64,000 nt of DNA, taken from assembly GCA_963840545.1 (NCBI GenBank), contig CAWIZE010000002.1, forward strand, positions 1,116,001 through 1,180,000, in the 5' to 3' direction. The notes beneath the pieces are model-generated. The model searched no databases and was not told where the DNA came from. It worked only from the letters and a program-made list of their open reading frames with translations. This document shows, one piece after another, positions 46,121 to 54,895 of the stretch (its first letter is position 1; each line of letters begins with the position of its first letter). The stretch is from JAKAWQ01 sp963840545. Lineage in GTDB: Bacteria; Pseudomonadota; Alphaproteobacteria; Acetobacterales; Acetobacteraceae. The position numbers and the translations under genes are program-made.

Positions 46121-46939
46121 CTACTTCACCGCGCCGACGGTCAGCCCGCGCACGAGGCGGCGCTGGGCGAGGCAGCCGAAAAGGAGGATGGGCGCGACCG
46201 CGAGCACCGAGGCGGCGGAGAGCTTGGCCCAGAAGAGGCCCTCGGGGGCCGAGTAGCGGGCGATATAGGCGGCCAGCGTGCCGGCGTGCGCGGCGGTGAG
46301 GTTGATGCTCCAGAAGGCCTCGTTCCAGGAGAGGATGATCGCCAGCAGCGCGGCCGAGGCGATGCCGGGCGAGGCGAGCGGGAGGAGCAGGTGCATCATC
46401 TGCTTGCGCGGGCCGATGCCGTCCATGTGCGCAGCCTCCAGGATATCGCGCGGGATGTCGCGGAAGAAGGAGAAGAGCATCCAGATCACGATCGGCAGGT
46501 TCATCAATGTATCGACGATGATGAGGCCGGCGACCGTATCGAGCAGGCCGGTGTCGCGGAAGATGAGGTAGACCGGGACGAGCACGCCGACCGGCGGCAG
46601 CATTTTCGTCGACAGCATCCAGACGAGGAGGTCCTGGGTGTGCCGGCCGGGCTGGAAGGCCATCGCGTAGGCGGCGGGAAAGGCGATGAGGATGGCGAGG
46701 ATTGTCGAGCCGAAGCTGACGATGATGCTGTTGGCGGCGAAGTGAAGGTAGCCGGATTGGGCCAGCGCCGCGGCGAAGCTCGAGAGCACGGGGCGGAAGA
46801 ACAGGAGCGGGGGGATGGCGACCGCCTCGGATTCGGTCTTGAAGGCGGTGATCGCCATCCAGAGGATGGGAAAGAACATCACGAACGCGACCGCCCAGGC
46901 GGCGATCGTGCCGGGGAGCGAGGCGCGCTGCTCGTTCAT
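46121..46939 (-). CDS. smoG: Hexitol ABC transporter permease, SmoG type
   Basis: 272 residues, six membrane segments. ATPase-contact loop 'EAAHMDGIGPRKQMMHLLLP' and C-terminus 'LVRGLTVGAVK' are MalG-like. It lies 4 bp before smoK and 6 bp after smoF. Confidence 0.92.
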   Translation of the reverse strand: MNEQRASLPGTIAAWAVAFVMFFPILWMAITAFKTESEAVAIPPLLFFRPVLSSFAAALAQSGYLHFAANSIIVSFGSTILAILIAFPAAYAMAFQPGRHTQDLLVWMLSTKMLPPVGVLVPVYLIFRDTGLLDTVAGLIIVDTLMNLPIVIWMLFSFFRDIPRDILEAAHMDGIGPRKQMMHLLLPLASPGIASAALLAIILSWNEAFWSINLTAAHAGTLAAYIARYSAPEGLFWAKLSAASVLAVAPILLFGCLAQRRLVRGLTVGAVK

Positions 46940-46945
46940 TTTCCG

Positions 46946-47860
46946 CTACTGCTCGAGGTTGCGCGCGACGGCGCGCATGAGGAAGAAGGCGACGATGTTG
47001 GCGAGCACGATCGCCAGCACGCCGGCGGCCGAGGCGCCGCCGATGTCGAAATTGAGCAGGGCGCGGATATAGATGAGGTAGGTCAGCGTGGTCGTGGCCT
47101 CGCCCGGCCCGCCGGCGGTGGTGGTGAGGATCTCGGCGAAGATGGAGAGGAGAAAAATCGACTCCATCATGATGGTGATCGCGGCGGGGCGCGCGAGGTG
47201 GGGCAGCACGATGTAAATGACGCGGTTGACGGGGCCGGCGCCGTCCATGCGCGCAGCCTCGAGCTGCTCGGGATCGAGCGATTGCAGCGCGGTGAGCAGG
47301 ATCAGGGTCGCGAAGGGGGTCCATTCCCAGGCGACGATCACCATCAGCGCGAGCATCGGGAAGTGCGTGAACCAGGCGATCGCGGGCAGGCCGGCGAGGT
47401 GGAGGAGCCAGGCGATGAAGCCGTTCAGCGGATCGAAGAGGAGGTTCTTCCAGATCAGGGCGGCGACCGGCGGCAGCACGAAGAAGGGTGCGATCACCAT
47501 CAGCCGGGCGACCGCGCGGCCCGGAAAATTCTGGTTGAGGAGCAGCGAGAAAAGCGTGCCGAGCACTATGCTCGCGGCGAGCACGCCGAGCACCAGCACG
47601 AGGGTGTTGACGATGGCGGTCCAGGAGGAGGGATCGGTGAGGAGGTATTCGTAGTTGCGGAAGCCGACGAAGCCGCGGCGCTCGGGATAGAGGAGGTTGT
47701 AGCGCTGGAAGGAAAAGGCGAGCGTCAGGGCGAGCGGGACGAACGCCCAGAGGGCGAGCAGTCCGACCGAGGGCGCGAGCAGCAGCCGGGAGACGCGGCG
47801 GCGGCCGGGCGCCAGCGAGCCTGACCCGATCGCCTCGCCGGAGATTGCCCTTGCGTCCAT
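46946..47860 (-). CDS. smoF: Hexitol ABC transporter permease, SmoF type
   Basis: 304 residues from ATG 47860. Six membrane segments; ATPase-contact loop 'EAARMDGAGPVNRVIYIVLP'. 'GGPGEATTTLTYLIYI' is typical of MalF-like polyol permeases. Separated from the binding-protein gene by 83 bp that hold a strong hairpin. Confidence 0.92.
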   Translation of the reverse strand: MDARAISGEAIGSGSLAPGRRRVSRLLLAPSVGLLALWAFVPLALTLAFSFQRYNLLYPERRGFVGFRNYEYLLTDPSSWTAIVNTLVLVLGVLAASIVLGTLFSLLLNQNFPGRAVARLMVIAPFFVLPPVAALIWKNLLFDPLNGFIAWLLHLAGLPAIAWFTHFPMLALMVIVAWEWTPFATLILLTALQSLDPEQLEAARMDGAGPVNRVIYIVLPHLARPAAITIMMESIFLLSIFAEILTTTAGGPGEATTTLTYLIYIRALLNFDIGGASAAGVLAIVLANIVAFFLMRAVARNLEQ

Positions 47861-47891
47861 CGCGAGACCCCGCCCAAATCCAGCAAAGGGT

Positions 47892-47917
47892 CCGCCCGCC
47901 GCGCGCGAAGCGGGCGG
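47892..47917. promoter_or_regulatory. Hairpin between binding-protein and permease genes
   Basis: CCGCCCGC pairs with GCGGGCGG over an 11-base loop. Such hairpins often protect or attenuate the transcript so that the binding protein is made in excess of the membrane parts; that role is inferred from position. Confidence 0.55.
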
Positions 47918-47943
47918 GCGGCGCGCCCTATTGCCCCACTGGC

Positions 47944-49286
47944 CTACTGCAGGTAACCCGCCTCGGTCATCGCCCGTTTCGTCGCGGCCTGGGCCTTCGC
48001 GAGCGCCTGGCTCACGCTCGTCTGCCCGGCCAGCGCCGCGGCGACGTCCTGGCCGACGCTGGTGCCGATGCCCTGGAACTCCGGAATCCCCACGAACTGC
48101 ACGCCGGTATAGGGCACCGGATCGAGGGTGGGATGCTCGGGATCGGCGCTGAGGATCGACTGCTCGACCAGCGGGGCGAACGGCGCGGCCTTCAGGTAGT
48201 TCGGGTTCTGGTAGGTGGACAGGCGGGTTCCGGGCGGCGCGGCGACCCAGCCGTCGGTCGTGCCGACCAGGGCGATGTAGGATTTCGAGGTCGCCCAGGC
48301 GAGGAACGTCTTGGCGTCCGCTTCCTGGCGCGAGGTCGAGGGAATGGCGAGCGCCCAGGACCAGAGCCAATGCGCGCCGCGCGGGGTGACGTCGATCGGC
48401 GCGGGGGCGACGGCGACATCGGCCGCGACCTTCGACTTCGTCGGATCGTAGAGGTAGCCGGCGGCGACGGTGGCGTCGATCCACATGCCACACTTGCCGG
48501 TGGAGAAGAGGGCGAGGTTCTCGGTGAAGCCGTTGGAGGTGGCGTTCGGCGGCCCGTCGCGCTTCATCAGGTCGACATAGAAGCTGATCGCCTTCTCCCA
48601 CGGCGCGCTGGTGAGCTGGGGCTGCCACTTCATGTTGAACCAGGCGCCGCCGAAGCTGTTCACGACGGTCGTGAGGAAGGCCATGTTCTCGCCCCAGCCG
48701 GGCAGGCCGCGGAGGCAGATGCCGTAGATGCCCTTGGCGGGATCGGTGAGCTTGTCGGCGAATTTCGCGATGTCGTCATAGGTCGGCTGGGCGGGCATGG
48801 TGAGGCCGGCGGCCTGGAAGAGGTCGCGGCGGTAATAGGTCATCGAGCTTTCGGCATAGAAGGGCACGGCATAGAGCGCGCCCTTGTAGGAGAGCCCGGC
48901 GCGGACGCTCGGAAAAATGTCGTTGAGGTCGTAGGACGCGCCGAGATCGCCGATCGGGTCGAGCCAGCCGTTCTTGCCCCATTGCGGCGCCTCGAAGGTG
49001 CCGATGGTGACGACGTCGAAGGTGCCCGATTTGGTCGCGATGTCGGTGGTGACGCGCTGGCGCAGCGTGTTCTCGTCGAGCACCACCCAGTTGAGCTTGA
49101 TGCCGGTCTCCTTGGTGAATTCGGGCGAGAGCTTCTGCATCACCAGCATGTCGGGGTTGTTCACCGTGGCGATGGTGAGGGTGGCCGCCTGGGCGCTGCC
49201 GGCGAGGAAGGCGGCGGCGAGGAAGGGGCGGCGAGGGAGGCGGCGAGCAGCGGGGCACGCAAAGCGGGCGACGGGGTTGTTTCCAT
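47944..49286 (-). CDS. smoE: Hexitol ABC transporter substrate-binding protein, frame broken in the signal peptide
   Basis: The mature protein ('LTIATVNNPDMLVMQKL', 'GTFDVVTIGTFEAPQWGKNG', 'VPFYAESSMTYYRRDLF') is a family 1 solute-binding protein of the sorbitol/mannitol type. ATG 49286 has GGAGGAG upstream and opens a signal-like frame ('PLLAASLA'), but the signal end 'FLAAAFLAGSAQAA' lies in another frame. One missing C in the CCCC run near 49223-49226 joins them; the span is 1343 bp, one short of a multiple of three. A reading that ignores this would start at GTG 49164 and lack a signal. Confidence 0.85.
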
Positions 49287-49341
49287 CGAACGTCTCCTCC
49301 GTGGGCGGGGGCCGAGGCCCTCGTTCTTGCTTATGACTCGA

Positions 49342-49370
49342 AGCTAGATTGCTTTCGTTTGGAAAGTCAA
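49342..49370 (-). promoter_or_regulatory. Promoter and DeoR-type operator of the smoE operon
   Basis: Minus strand: TTGACT (-35, 49370-49365), 18-bp spacer, TAGCTT (-10, 49346-49341). The palindrome CTTTC-GTTTG-GAAAG (49352-49366) fills the spacer. The same half-sites recur in the promoter upstream of the DeoR gene. The start codon of smoE lies about 55 bp downstream. Confidence 0.55.
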
Positions 49371-51025
49371 TTCCCTTTCGACACCTCTTCCATGAGCGCG
49401 CGATAGGCGGTCTGGTCGGCGTGGAGGCGCTGGAACACGGCGTATTTGGCGGCGTGGAAGCGGGCGACGGGGCCGCCGGCGGGGGAAATCGTCGCGCCGG
49501 GGCGGCTCATCGCGGCCATGGCCGCGCGGATGCCGGGATGGGCGCCGCCGGCGACGGCGCCGAGGATGGCGGCACCGAGCAGCACCGCCTCGGGCTCGCG
49601 CGGCAGGACGATGGGGCAGCCGAGCGCGTCGGCGTGCTCGCGGAGGAAGAGCGGGTTGCGGGTGTCGCCGCCGGTCGCGAGCACGAGGTCGATCGCATAG
49701 CCGTGCCCGTTCAGCGTCTCGACGATATGGCGGGTGCCGTAGGCGATCGCCTGCACCGTCGCCATGTAGAGATGGGCCAGATCGTCGGTTCCGGCGGCGA
49801 GGCGGAGGCCGGAGATCATGCCGCGGAGGCTGGGGTCGGCGCGCGGCGAGCGGTTGCCGTGGAAGTCCGCCAGCACATGCAGATCGGCGGTCAGCGCCGC
49901 GGGGAAGGGTTTTTCCCCGGCGAGCGCAGCGAGGCGGGCGTTGAGGCGCTCATAGATCGAGGCGCCGGCCGCGCGCGCTTCCTCGGCCAGCGCCGGATAG
50001 GCGGCGTGGGTGGTGATGACGTGGTCGATCAGCGCGCCGGTCGCGGACTGGCCGCCCTCGTTGAGCCAGAGGCCCGGCAGCATGGCGGAGAAATAGGGAC
50101 CCCAGATCCCGGGCACGAAGCGGGGCTCGGCGGAGACCGCCATGTGGCAGCTCGAGGTGCCGCCGATCAGGGCGAGGCGGCGCGAGAGCGCGGCCTCGTC
50201 GGGCGGCCGGCCATCGAGGGCGGCGCCGATGACGCCGATGCCGCCGGCGTGGGCGTCGATCGCCGAGGTGCCGACCGGGGTCGCGGCGGGCAGGCCGAAC
50301 GCAGCGGCCGCCTCGACCGTGAGACCGGCGCCTGCGGGCGTGCCCGGCGGCAGGATTTCGCTTCCGATACGCGAGAAGCCTTCGCGGGCGAGCGCGGCGA
50401 GCCCGATCGCATGGAAAAAACTCTCGTCCCAGCGCCGCTCATGGCCGAGATAGGTCCATTTGCACACGCTTGAGCAGAGCGAGCGCGAGCCGGCGCCGGT
50501 GGCGCGCCAGGTGAGGAAATCGGGAAGGTCGAAGAAGAAGCCCGCGCGGGCGAAGATTTCTGGCGCATGGGTCGCGAGCCAGAGCAGCTTCGGCGCCTGC
50601 ATCTCGGGCGAGATGCGGCCGCCGAGATAGCGCAGCACCGGATGGCGGGTCTCGTCGATGCGCGCGGCCTCGGCGATCGCGCGGTGGTCCATCCAGACGA
50701 TAACGTCCTGAATGAGCCCGGCTTCCCGGGCATCGTCGGTGCCGACCGGCAGCGGGTTTCCTGCCGCATCGAGCACGACGAGCGAGCAGGTGGCATCGAA
50801 GCCGATGCCGCGGACCCGGACGGGTCCGGACTCCGCGAGGGCCGCGCGGACCGCGCCGGTGACGGCGGCCCAGATATCGGCCGAGGATTGCTGCGCCTGG
50901 TCAGGGCGCGGGTGCCAGAGCCCGAGGGGGCGGGACGCCTGGCCGAGGCGCGTGCCGGCGAGCGTGAAGACACCGGCGCGCGCGCTCGCGGTGCCGACAT
51001 CGACGCCGATCGCCGCCTCCTGCAT
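49367..51025 (-). CDS. FGGY-family pentulose kinase (ribulokinase-like)
   Basis: 552 residues, the length of the YDR109C/ribulokinase branch and longer than xylulokinases. N-terminal phosphate loop 'GVDVGTASARAGVF', 'GFDATCSLVVLD', the middle 'GTSAIDAHAGGIGVIG', 'IGGTSSCHM' and the FGGY signature region 'ATGGDTRNPLFLREHAD'. It phosphorylates a ketopentose such as D-ribulose, fitting oxidation of a pentitol by the polyol dehydrogenases of this locus. Its start lies 8 bp after the PfkB kinase stop. Confidence 0.88.
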   Translation of the reverse strand: MQEAAIGVDVGTASARAGVFTLAGTRLGQASRPLGLWHPRPDQAQQSSADIWAAVTGAVRAALAESGPVRVRGIGFDATCSLVVLDAAGNPLPVGTDDAREAGLIQDVIVWMDHRAIAEAARIDETRHPVLRYLGGRISPEMQAPKLLWLATHAPEIFARAGFFFDLPDFLTWRATGAGSRSLCSSVCKWTYLGHERRWDESFFHAIGLAALAREGFSRIGSEILPPGTPAGAGLTVEAAAAFGLPAATPVGTSAIDAHAGGIGVIGAALDGRPPDEAALSRRLALIGGTSSCHMAVSAEPRFVPGIWGPYFSAMLPGLWLNEGGQSATGALIDHVITTHAAYPALAEEARAAGASIYERLNARLAALAGEKPFPAALTADLHVLADFHGNRSPRADPSLRGMISGLRLAAGTDDLAHLYMATVQAIAYGTRHIVETLNGHGYAIDLVLATGGDTRNPLFLREHADALGCPIVLPREPEAVLLGAAILGAVAGGAHPGIRAAMAAMSRPGATISPAGGPVARFHAAKYAVFQRLHADQTAYRALMEEVSKGN

Positions 51026-51033
51026 CGCCCGTT

Positions 51034-51999
51034 TCAGCCCTGCGTGGAGCGGGCGATCAGGGCCTGCATCTCGGCGAGGGTAGAAATACCCTCCATCGCG
51101 CCCTGGCGGCTCACCGCGAGCGCGCCCGCGGCGTTGGCGGTGCGCACGCACGCCTCGACCGGCATGCCTTGGCGAAGACAGGTGATGAAGGTGGCGCCGA
51201 AGCAGTCGCCGGCGCCGGTCGGGTCGATTTCGGTGACCTTGCAGCTCGGCAGGTCGATCGCGCGCGTGCGGTCGTAGTAGCTCGCCCCGCGGGCGGCGCG
51301 CTTGACCACGATCGCGGAGATGCCGAGGGAAAAGAGCGCCTCGATCGCCTCTTCCTCGCTTCGCGCCGCGGTCGGGACCAAAAGCTCCGGGCCGCTCGGG
51401 AGGAAGATGTCGCAGTCCTGGAGCATCAGCTCGACGCCGGCGCGCATCTCGGGAATATCCATCATCTCCTTGCGGATATTGGGATCGAAGGAAACGGTGG
51501 CGCCGCTGGCCTTGACGATCCCGATCGCCTTCTTCACCTCGTCGATGAGATGGAAGGAGAACAGCGAAGACCCCATGATATGGAAATGGCCGCATTCGGC
51601 GAGCAGCGTGCGGGCCGGCGCGTCGAGCTCGATCCGGCCGGCGGCGCTCCGCGCGAGGTTGAAGAGGAAATCGCGCTCGCCGTCCTCGCGGTAGCGGACG
51701 AAGGCGGTCGCGGTGACGTGGTCGTCATGGACGCGGACGGCGCTCACATCGACCCCGTCGTGCTTCAGCCGCTCGATGTTGAGCCAGCCGAAATCGTCGT
51801 CGCCGACGCCGGCGATGATGCCGGCCGGATGGCCGAGGCGGGCGACCTGGGAGACGAAGATCGCCGGCGCCCCGCCGGGGAAGGGGCCCCTGAGGTTCAG
51901 CGGCTCGTGGAAGCCCCGGCCGCGCTCGACCGCCATGATGTCGACGAGGATTTCTCCCATCGTGACGATCTTTCCGGGCTTGACCGGCGGCAAGGTCAT
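51034..51999 (-). CDS. PfkB-family sugar kinase (fructokinase-like)
   Basis: 321 residues from ATG 51999, overlapping the DeoR stop by ATGA. Ribokinase fold: 'GGAPAIFVSQVARLG' (N-terminal signature) and 'DPTGAGDCFGATF' near residue 265, with the catalytic Asp in GAGD. In related hexitol operons the equivalent kinase phosphorylates fructose made by sorbitol or mannitol dehydrogenase; that is the likely role here. Confidence 0.85.
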   Translation of the reverse strand: MTLPPVKPGKIVTMGEILVDIMAVERGRGFHEPLNLRGPFPGGAPAIFVSQVARLGHPAGIIAGVGDDDFGWLNIERLKHDGVDVSAVRVHDDHVTATAFVRYREDGERDFLFNLARSAAGRIELDAPARTLLAECGHFHIMGSSLFSFHLIDEVKKAIGIVKASGATVSFDPNIRKEMMDIPEMRAGVELMLQDCDIFLPSGPELLVPTAARSEEEAIEALFSLGISAIVVKRAARGASYYDRTRAIDLPSCKVTEIDPTGAGDCFGATFITCLRQGMPVEACVRTANAAGALAVSRQGAMEGISTLAEMQALIARSTQG

Positions 52000-52829
52000 G
52001 ATGCGTCCCCGGGCGAGCTTTCGGGCGGGCTTTCGGGCCTTGGGCTGAAGCGGGAAAAATGGGCGGCCGAGCCGGGCTCCCCACCGGCGAGGCGGAAGCC
52101 GCCGGCGGCGAGAACCTCGCGGGCGCTGGCGCTCGGGGGGGTGGGGAAGATCGCGTCGGTGAGGAGCGCCAGCGGGATCTCGGAGGGGCGCTTCTCGAGC
52201 GAGAGGGTGGTGCGCTCGACCAGGGCGATGCGCCGCGCGGCACGGCGCGAGGCCGCGGTGCAGAAGCGCTCGGCGGGTTTCGAGCGGAGCAGGAGACTGC
52301 CGTCGCTGCTCAGCATCTCGGCCTGCATGACGAAATGGGTGAGGGGCATGAATTCGAGGCTGCGCAGCGCCAGCGAGCCTTCGAGCGAGACGGCGTCGGC
52401 GCCGATCTCGCCGCCCAGCACGTGCACGCGGCCGTCGAGCAGCACCTTGGCCAGCGGCACCGCGTCGAGCGAGGCGAGGACGACGGTGAGCCCCGGGATC
52501 TCGGCCAGCAGCGGGATGATCTGCGCCGGCAGCTCGCCGTGGCCGACGAGCAGGGTGTGGTCCGCCTCGATGACGCGGCTGGCGAGCCGCAGCATCGGCA
52601 GCGCCTGGGACTTGGCGAGCGGGGCCATCGCCGGACGCTCGCGCGGCTGGGTGCCCTTGGCGGCGATCGCCTTGCCGAAGCTGCGGACCAGCAACCCCTG
52701 CTCTTCGAGATAGTTGAGGTCGCCGCGGATGGTGACGGCGGAGACGGCGAGCGCCGCGCTCAGCTCGTCGACGCGCATCTGGCCGTGCCGGCGGATCCAC
52801 TCGGCGATCTTCAATCGGCGCTGCAGCAC
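51996..52829 (-). CDS. DeoR family transcriptional regulator
   Basis: 277 residues from GTG 52829, chosen because GGAGT lies 5 bp upstream; GTG 52889 would add a 12-bp-repeat-coded segment. HTH at about residues 5-55 ('RVDELSAALAVSAVTIRGDL'), then the DeoR sensor domain with 'LLVGHGELPAQII' and 'VHVLGGEIGADAVSLEG'. The C-terminal tail has a 'PESPPESS' repeat. First gene of the DeoR-PfkB-FGGY operon and probable repressor of both polyol transcription units through CTTTC/GAAAG palindromes. Confidence 0.88.
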   Translation of the reverse strand: MLQRRLKIAEWIRRHGQMRVDELSAALAVSAVTIRGDLNYLEEQGLLVRSFGKAIAAKGTQPRERPAMAPLAKSQALPMLRLASRVIEADHTLLVGHGELPAQIIPLLAEIPGLTVVLASLDAVPLAKVLLDGRVHVLGGEIGADAVSLEGSLALRSLEFMPLTHFVMQAEMLSSDGSLLLRSKPAERFCTAASRRAARRIALVERTTLSLEKRPSEIPLALLTDAIFPTPPSASAREVLAAGGFRLAGGEPGSAAHFSRFSPRPESPPESSPGDAS

Positions 52830-52833
52830 GGCA

Positions 52834-52880
52834 CTCCGGCTCCCATTGGGGCTCCCATTGGGACTCCCGCTGGCGTTCCC
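52834..52880. repeat. 12-bp tandem repeat in the DeoR leader
   Basis: About four imperfect copies of GGCTCCCATTGG just upstream of the chosen DeoR start. If translation begins at 52889 they encode GSPN units; otherwise they are in the leader. Confidence 0.85.
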
Positions 52881-53012
52881 GATGGTCACGGGTCGGCGCG
52901 GGCGGATGCCCGGCGGAGAGTGCTCTGATCCGGCATGACAGACGCGGCGTTTCCTTTCCCGGGGCCCCTCCCCGAGGTTTGGCCTCACCGCTGGCGGCGT
53001 GAGGCGGCGGGA

Positions 53013-53050
53013 CTTGTATGGCGAAAGAAAGCGGCTTTCAAGACGAAAGC
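53013..53050 (-). promoter_or_regulatory. Promoter and DeoR-type operator of the deoR-kinase operon
   Basis: Minus strand: TTGAAA (-35, 53041-53036), exactly 17 bp, TACAAG (-10, 53018-53013). The spacer holds the palindrome GAAAG-CGG-CTTTC (53027-53039), and further CGAAAG half-sites flank it at 53022 and 53044. It lies in the 327-bp gene-free gap (52830-53156) between the DeoR gene and the divergent flavin reductase. Confidence 0.6.
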
Positions 53051-53156
53051 ACGCCCCGACCCCGGTCCGCGGCGCGGTCTGCCGCAGCGCGGCATAAAGT
53101 GGCGCGCTATGATGGGGCCCAGGGACCAGGCCCGAAGGAACCGAAAGGACGCCGCC

Positions 53157-53801
53157 ATGCTCTTCGACTTCGACCGGCTCAGCCCGGAGAACCGCTACAA
53201 GCTCCTGGTCTCCACCGTGGTGCCGCGGCCGATCGCATGGGTCGTCTCCGTCGATCTCGAGGGGCGGGTGAACGCCGCGCCTTTCTCGTTCTTCAATGCC
53301 GTCTCCGGGGATCCGCCGATCGTGGTGGTCGGGATCGGCGGGCGCGGCCCGGGAGAGAGCAAGGATACGGCGGTCAATATCCGCAACACGCCGGAGTTCG
53401 TCGTCAACCTCGTCAGCGCCGAGTCCGCCGCGGCGATGAACGTCACGGCGATCGACTTTGGGCCCGAAGTGCGCGAGCTCGAGGAGGCGGGCCTCACCCC
53501 GATCGCCTCCAAGAAGGTGAAGCCGCCGCGCATCGCCGAAAGCCCCGTGGCGTTCGAGTGCGTGCGGCACGTGACGGTGGAGCTCGGCACCGACCGCTCC
53601 GTGGTGTTTGGCCGGGTGGTGGCGATGCATGTGCAGGACGAGGCGGTGCTCGACGCGGCCAAGTGCTATATCGACACGCCGGCGCTCGACCTGATCGGAC
53701 GGATGCACGGGCGCGGCTGGTACGCGCGCACGCGCGAGCGCTTCGAGATGCCGCGCATCGCGGTCGCGGACTGGGAGCGCCGGGTCAAGGCCGCGGAATA
53801 G
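53157..53801 (+). CDS. Flavin reductase-like domain protein
   Basis: 214 residues from ATG 53157 with AAAGGA upstream. Split-barrel FMN-binding fold: 'TVVPRPIAWVVSVD', 'APFSFFNAVSGDPPIVVVGI', 'KDTAVNIRNTPEFVVNLV' and 'FGRVVAMHVQDEAVLD'. Members of this DIM6/NTAB group bind FMN and reduce it or act as small oxidoreductases. It is followed 4 bp later by the DUF2905 gene. An upstream in-frame extension to 52935 has no support. Confidence 0.87.
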   Translation: MLFDFDRLSPENRYKLLVSTVVPRPIAWVVSVDLEGRVNAAPFSFFNAVSGDPPIVVVGIGGRGPGESKDTAVNIRNTPEFVVNLVSAESAAAMNVTAIDFGPEVRELEEAGLTPIASKKVKPPRIAESPVAFECVRHVTVELGTDRSVVFGRVVAMHVQDEAVLDAAKCYIDTPALDLIGRMHGRGWYARTRERFEMPRIAVADWERRVKAAE

Positions 53802-53805
53802 ACCC

Positions 53806-54006
53806 ATGGCCGGGCGGCTGCTGATCATCGCCGGGGTCGGCCTCGTCCTCCTCGGCCTGATTTTTCCTCTGTTCGGCCATTTGCCGGGCGACATGGAATT
53901 CACCCGCGGGCGGGTGCGGTTCTTCATCCCGCTCGGATCGTGCCTCCTGATCTCGGTGCTGATCACGGCGCTGCTGACGACCGTGATGTGGTTCTGGAAA
54001 CGCTAG
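53806..54006 (+). CDS. DUF2905 small membrane protein
   Basis: 66 residues with two membrane helices (about 5-24 and 42-62) and the family motif 'GHLPGDMEFTRGRVRFFIPLG' shortened around 'LPGDMEF'. Function unknown. Co-transcribed with the flavin reductase. A palindromic repeat begins at its stop codon. Confidence 0.88.
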   Translation: MAGRLLIIAGVGLVLLGLIFPLFGHLPGDMEFTRGRVRFFIPLGSCLLISVLITALLTTVMWFWKR

Positions 54007-54112
54007 TATCGGATCGCAGAGTTTCGTCTCTCGCGGAGCGAGCATGAAACGCCGCGTCGATCCGATACTTAAGACAAAGAGCCAGTGCCGGCCTTCTATG
54101 AAAGCCGGCGCT
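54005..54112. repeat. Interspersed palindrome, family 2 copy C (best preserved)
   Basis: First hairpin ends in the 12-bp perfect inverted repeat AGTATCGGATCG (54005-54016) / CGATCCGATACT (54058-54069). Second hairpin at 54084-54112: AGTGCCGGCCTT-CTATG-AAAGCCGGCGCT. It lies between the convergent DUF2905 and GntR genes, whose stop codons touch its two ends. Confidence 0.85.
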
Positions 54113-54857
54113 AGCGCACCTCGTTGATGTAGCAGAGGCCGTCGGTGGCGGCACGGTGGTGTGCGAGGATCATCGGCTGGCCGCCCTGGTCGTAGGCGAT
54201 CTCGTCGATGACGAGGATCGCGGCGCGCGCGGGCAGGGCGAGCAGGCGGCGATCCTCCGCGGTGGCGAGTGCGGCGGTGATGCACTCGCGCACCGCGGAG
54301 ATGCGGATGCCGTAATGCTCGAGCAGATGGAGATAGAGCAGGTCGGGCACGCCCGCCGCATGCTCGGGGAAATCGGGCAGGCGCGAAGCGGGCAGAAGGA
54401 AGCGCTCGTGCATCGCCGGCCGGCCCGCGAGGCGGCGCAGCCGGTCGATGGCGATGAGCGGCGATCCGGGCGGCAGGGCGAGGCGTTCGGCCTCCTCCGC
54501 GCCGGCCGGGATGCGGTGCAGGCGCCGGACCACCGGCTCCGAGCGCAGCAGGGCTCCGTCGGCGCCCCGCAGGCGGAAATACTGGAAGAAGAAGCGCAAG
54601 GAGTGGTGCGGCGGGCGGCCGGTGACGATTGTGCCGGTCTTGCGCCGACGCGCCAGCATGCCCTCGGCGGCGAGATCGGTGAGCGCGCGGCGCATCGTGC
54701 CGACAGCGACGCCGTAGTCCCGGGCGAGCGCGATCTCGCCCGGCAGCTGCGCCCCGGGCGGATATTGGCCGAGCAGGATCGCCTCCGAAAGCTGGCGCTT
54801 GACGTGCTCGTAGAGCGGCAGCGGGCGGGGCGCTTGCGCGGCGTCGGGGTGGTTCAT
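54111..54857 (-). CDS. GntR family regulator, HutC/UTRA type
   Basis: 248 residues. N-terminal winged helix at about 12-80 ('AILLGQYPPGAQLPGEIALARDYGVA' region; short motif 'QLPGEIALARDYGV'), C-terminal UTRA ligand domain at about 95-245 ('SPLIAIDRLRRLAGRPAMHER'). Divergent from the M20/oligopeptide ABC operon with only 38 bp between start codons, so it very probably controls that operon and itself. Confidence 0.88.
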   Translation of the reverse strand: MNHPDAAQAPRPLPLYEHVKRQLSEAILLGQYPPGAQLPGEIALARDYGVAVGTMRRALTDLAAEGMLARRRKTGTIVTGRPPHHSLRFFFQYFRLRGADGALLRSEPVVRRLHRIPAGAEEAERLALPPGSPLIAIDRLRRLAGRPAMHERFLLPASRLPDFPEHAAGVPDLLYLHLLEHYGIRISAVRECITAALATAEDRRLLALPARAAILVIDEIAYDQGGQPMILAHHRAATDGLCYINEVR

Positions 54858-54880
54858 ATAAACATTATAGAAATATCTGC
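54857..54880. promoter_or_regulatory. AT-rich divergent promoter/operator
   Basis: The 38-bp gap between the GntR and M20 start codons contains an A/T-rich stretch unlike the surrounding DNA. It holds a perfect TATAAT on the minus strand (54870-54865 region) so close to the GntR start that its transcript would be nearly leaderless, and TATAGA on the plus strand. Confidence 0.5.
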
Positions 54881-54895
54881 CGGCCCGGGAAGCTC

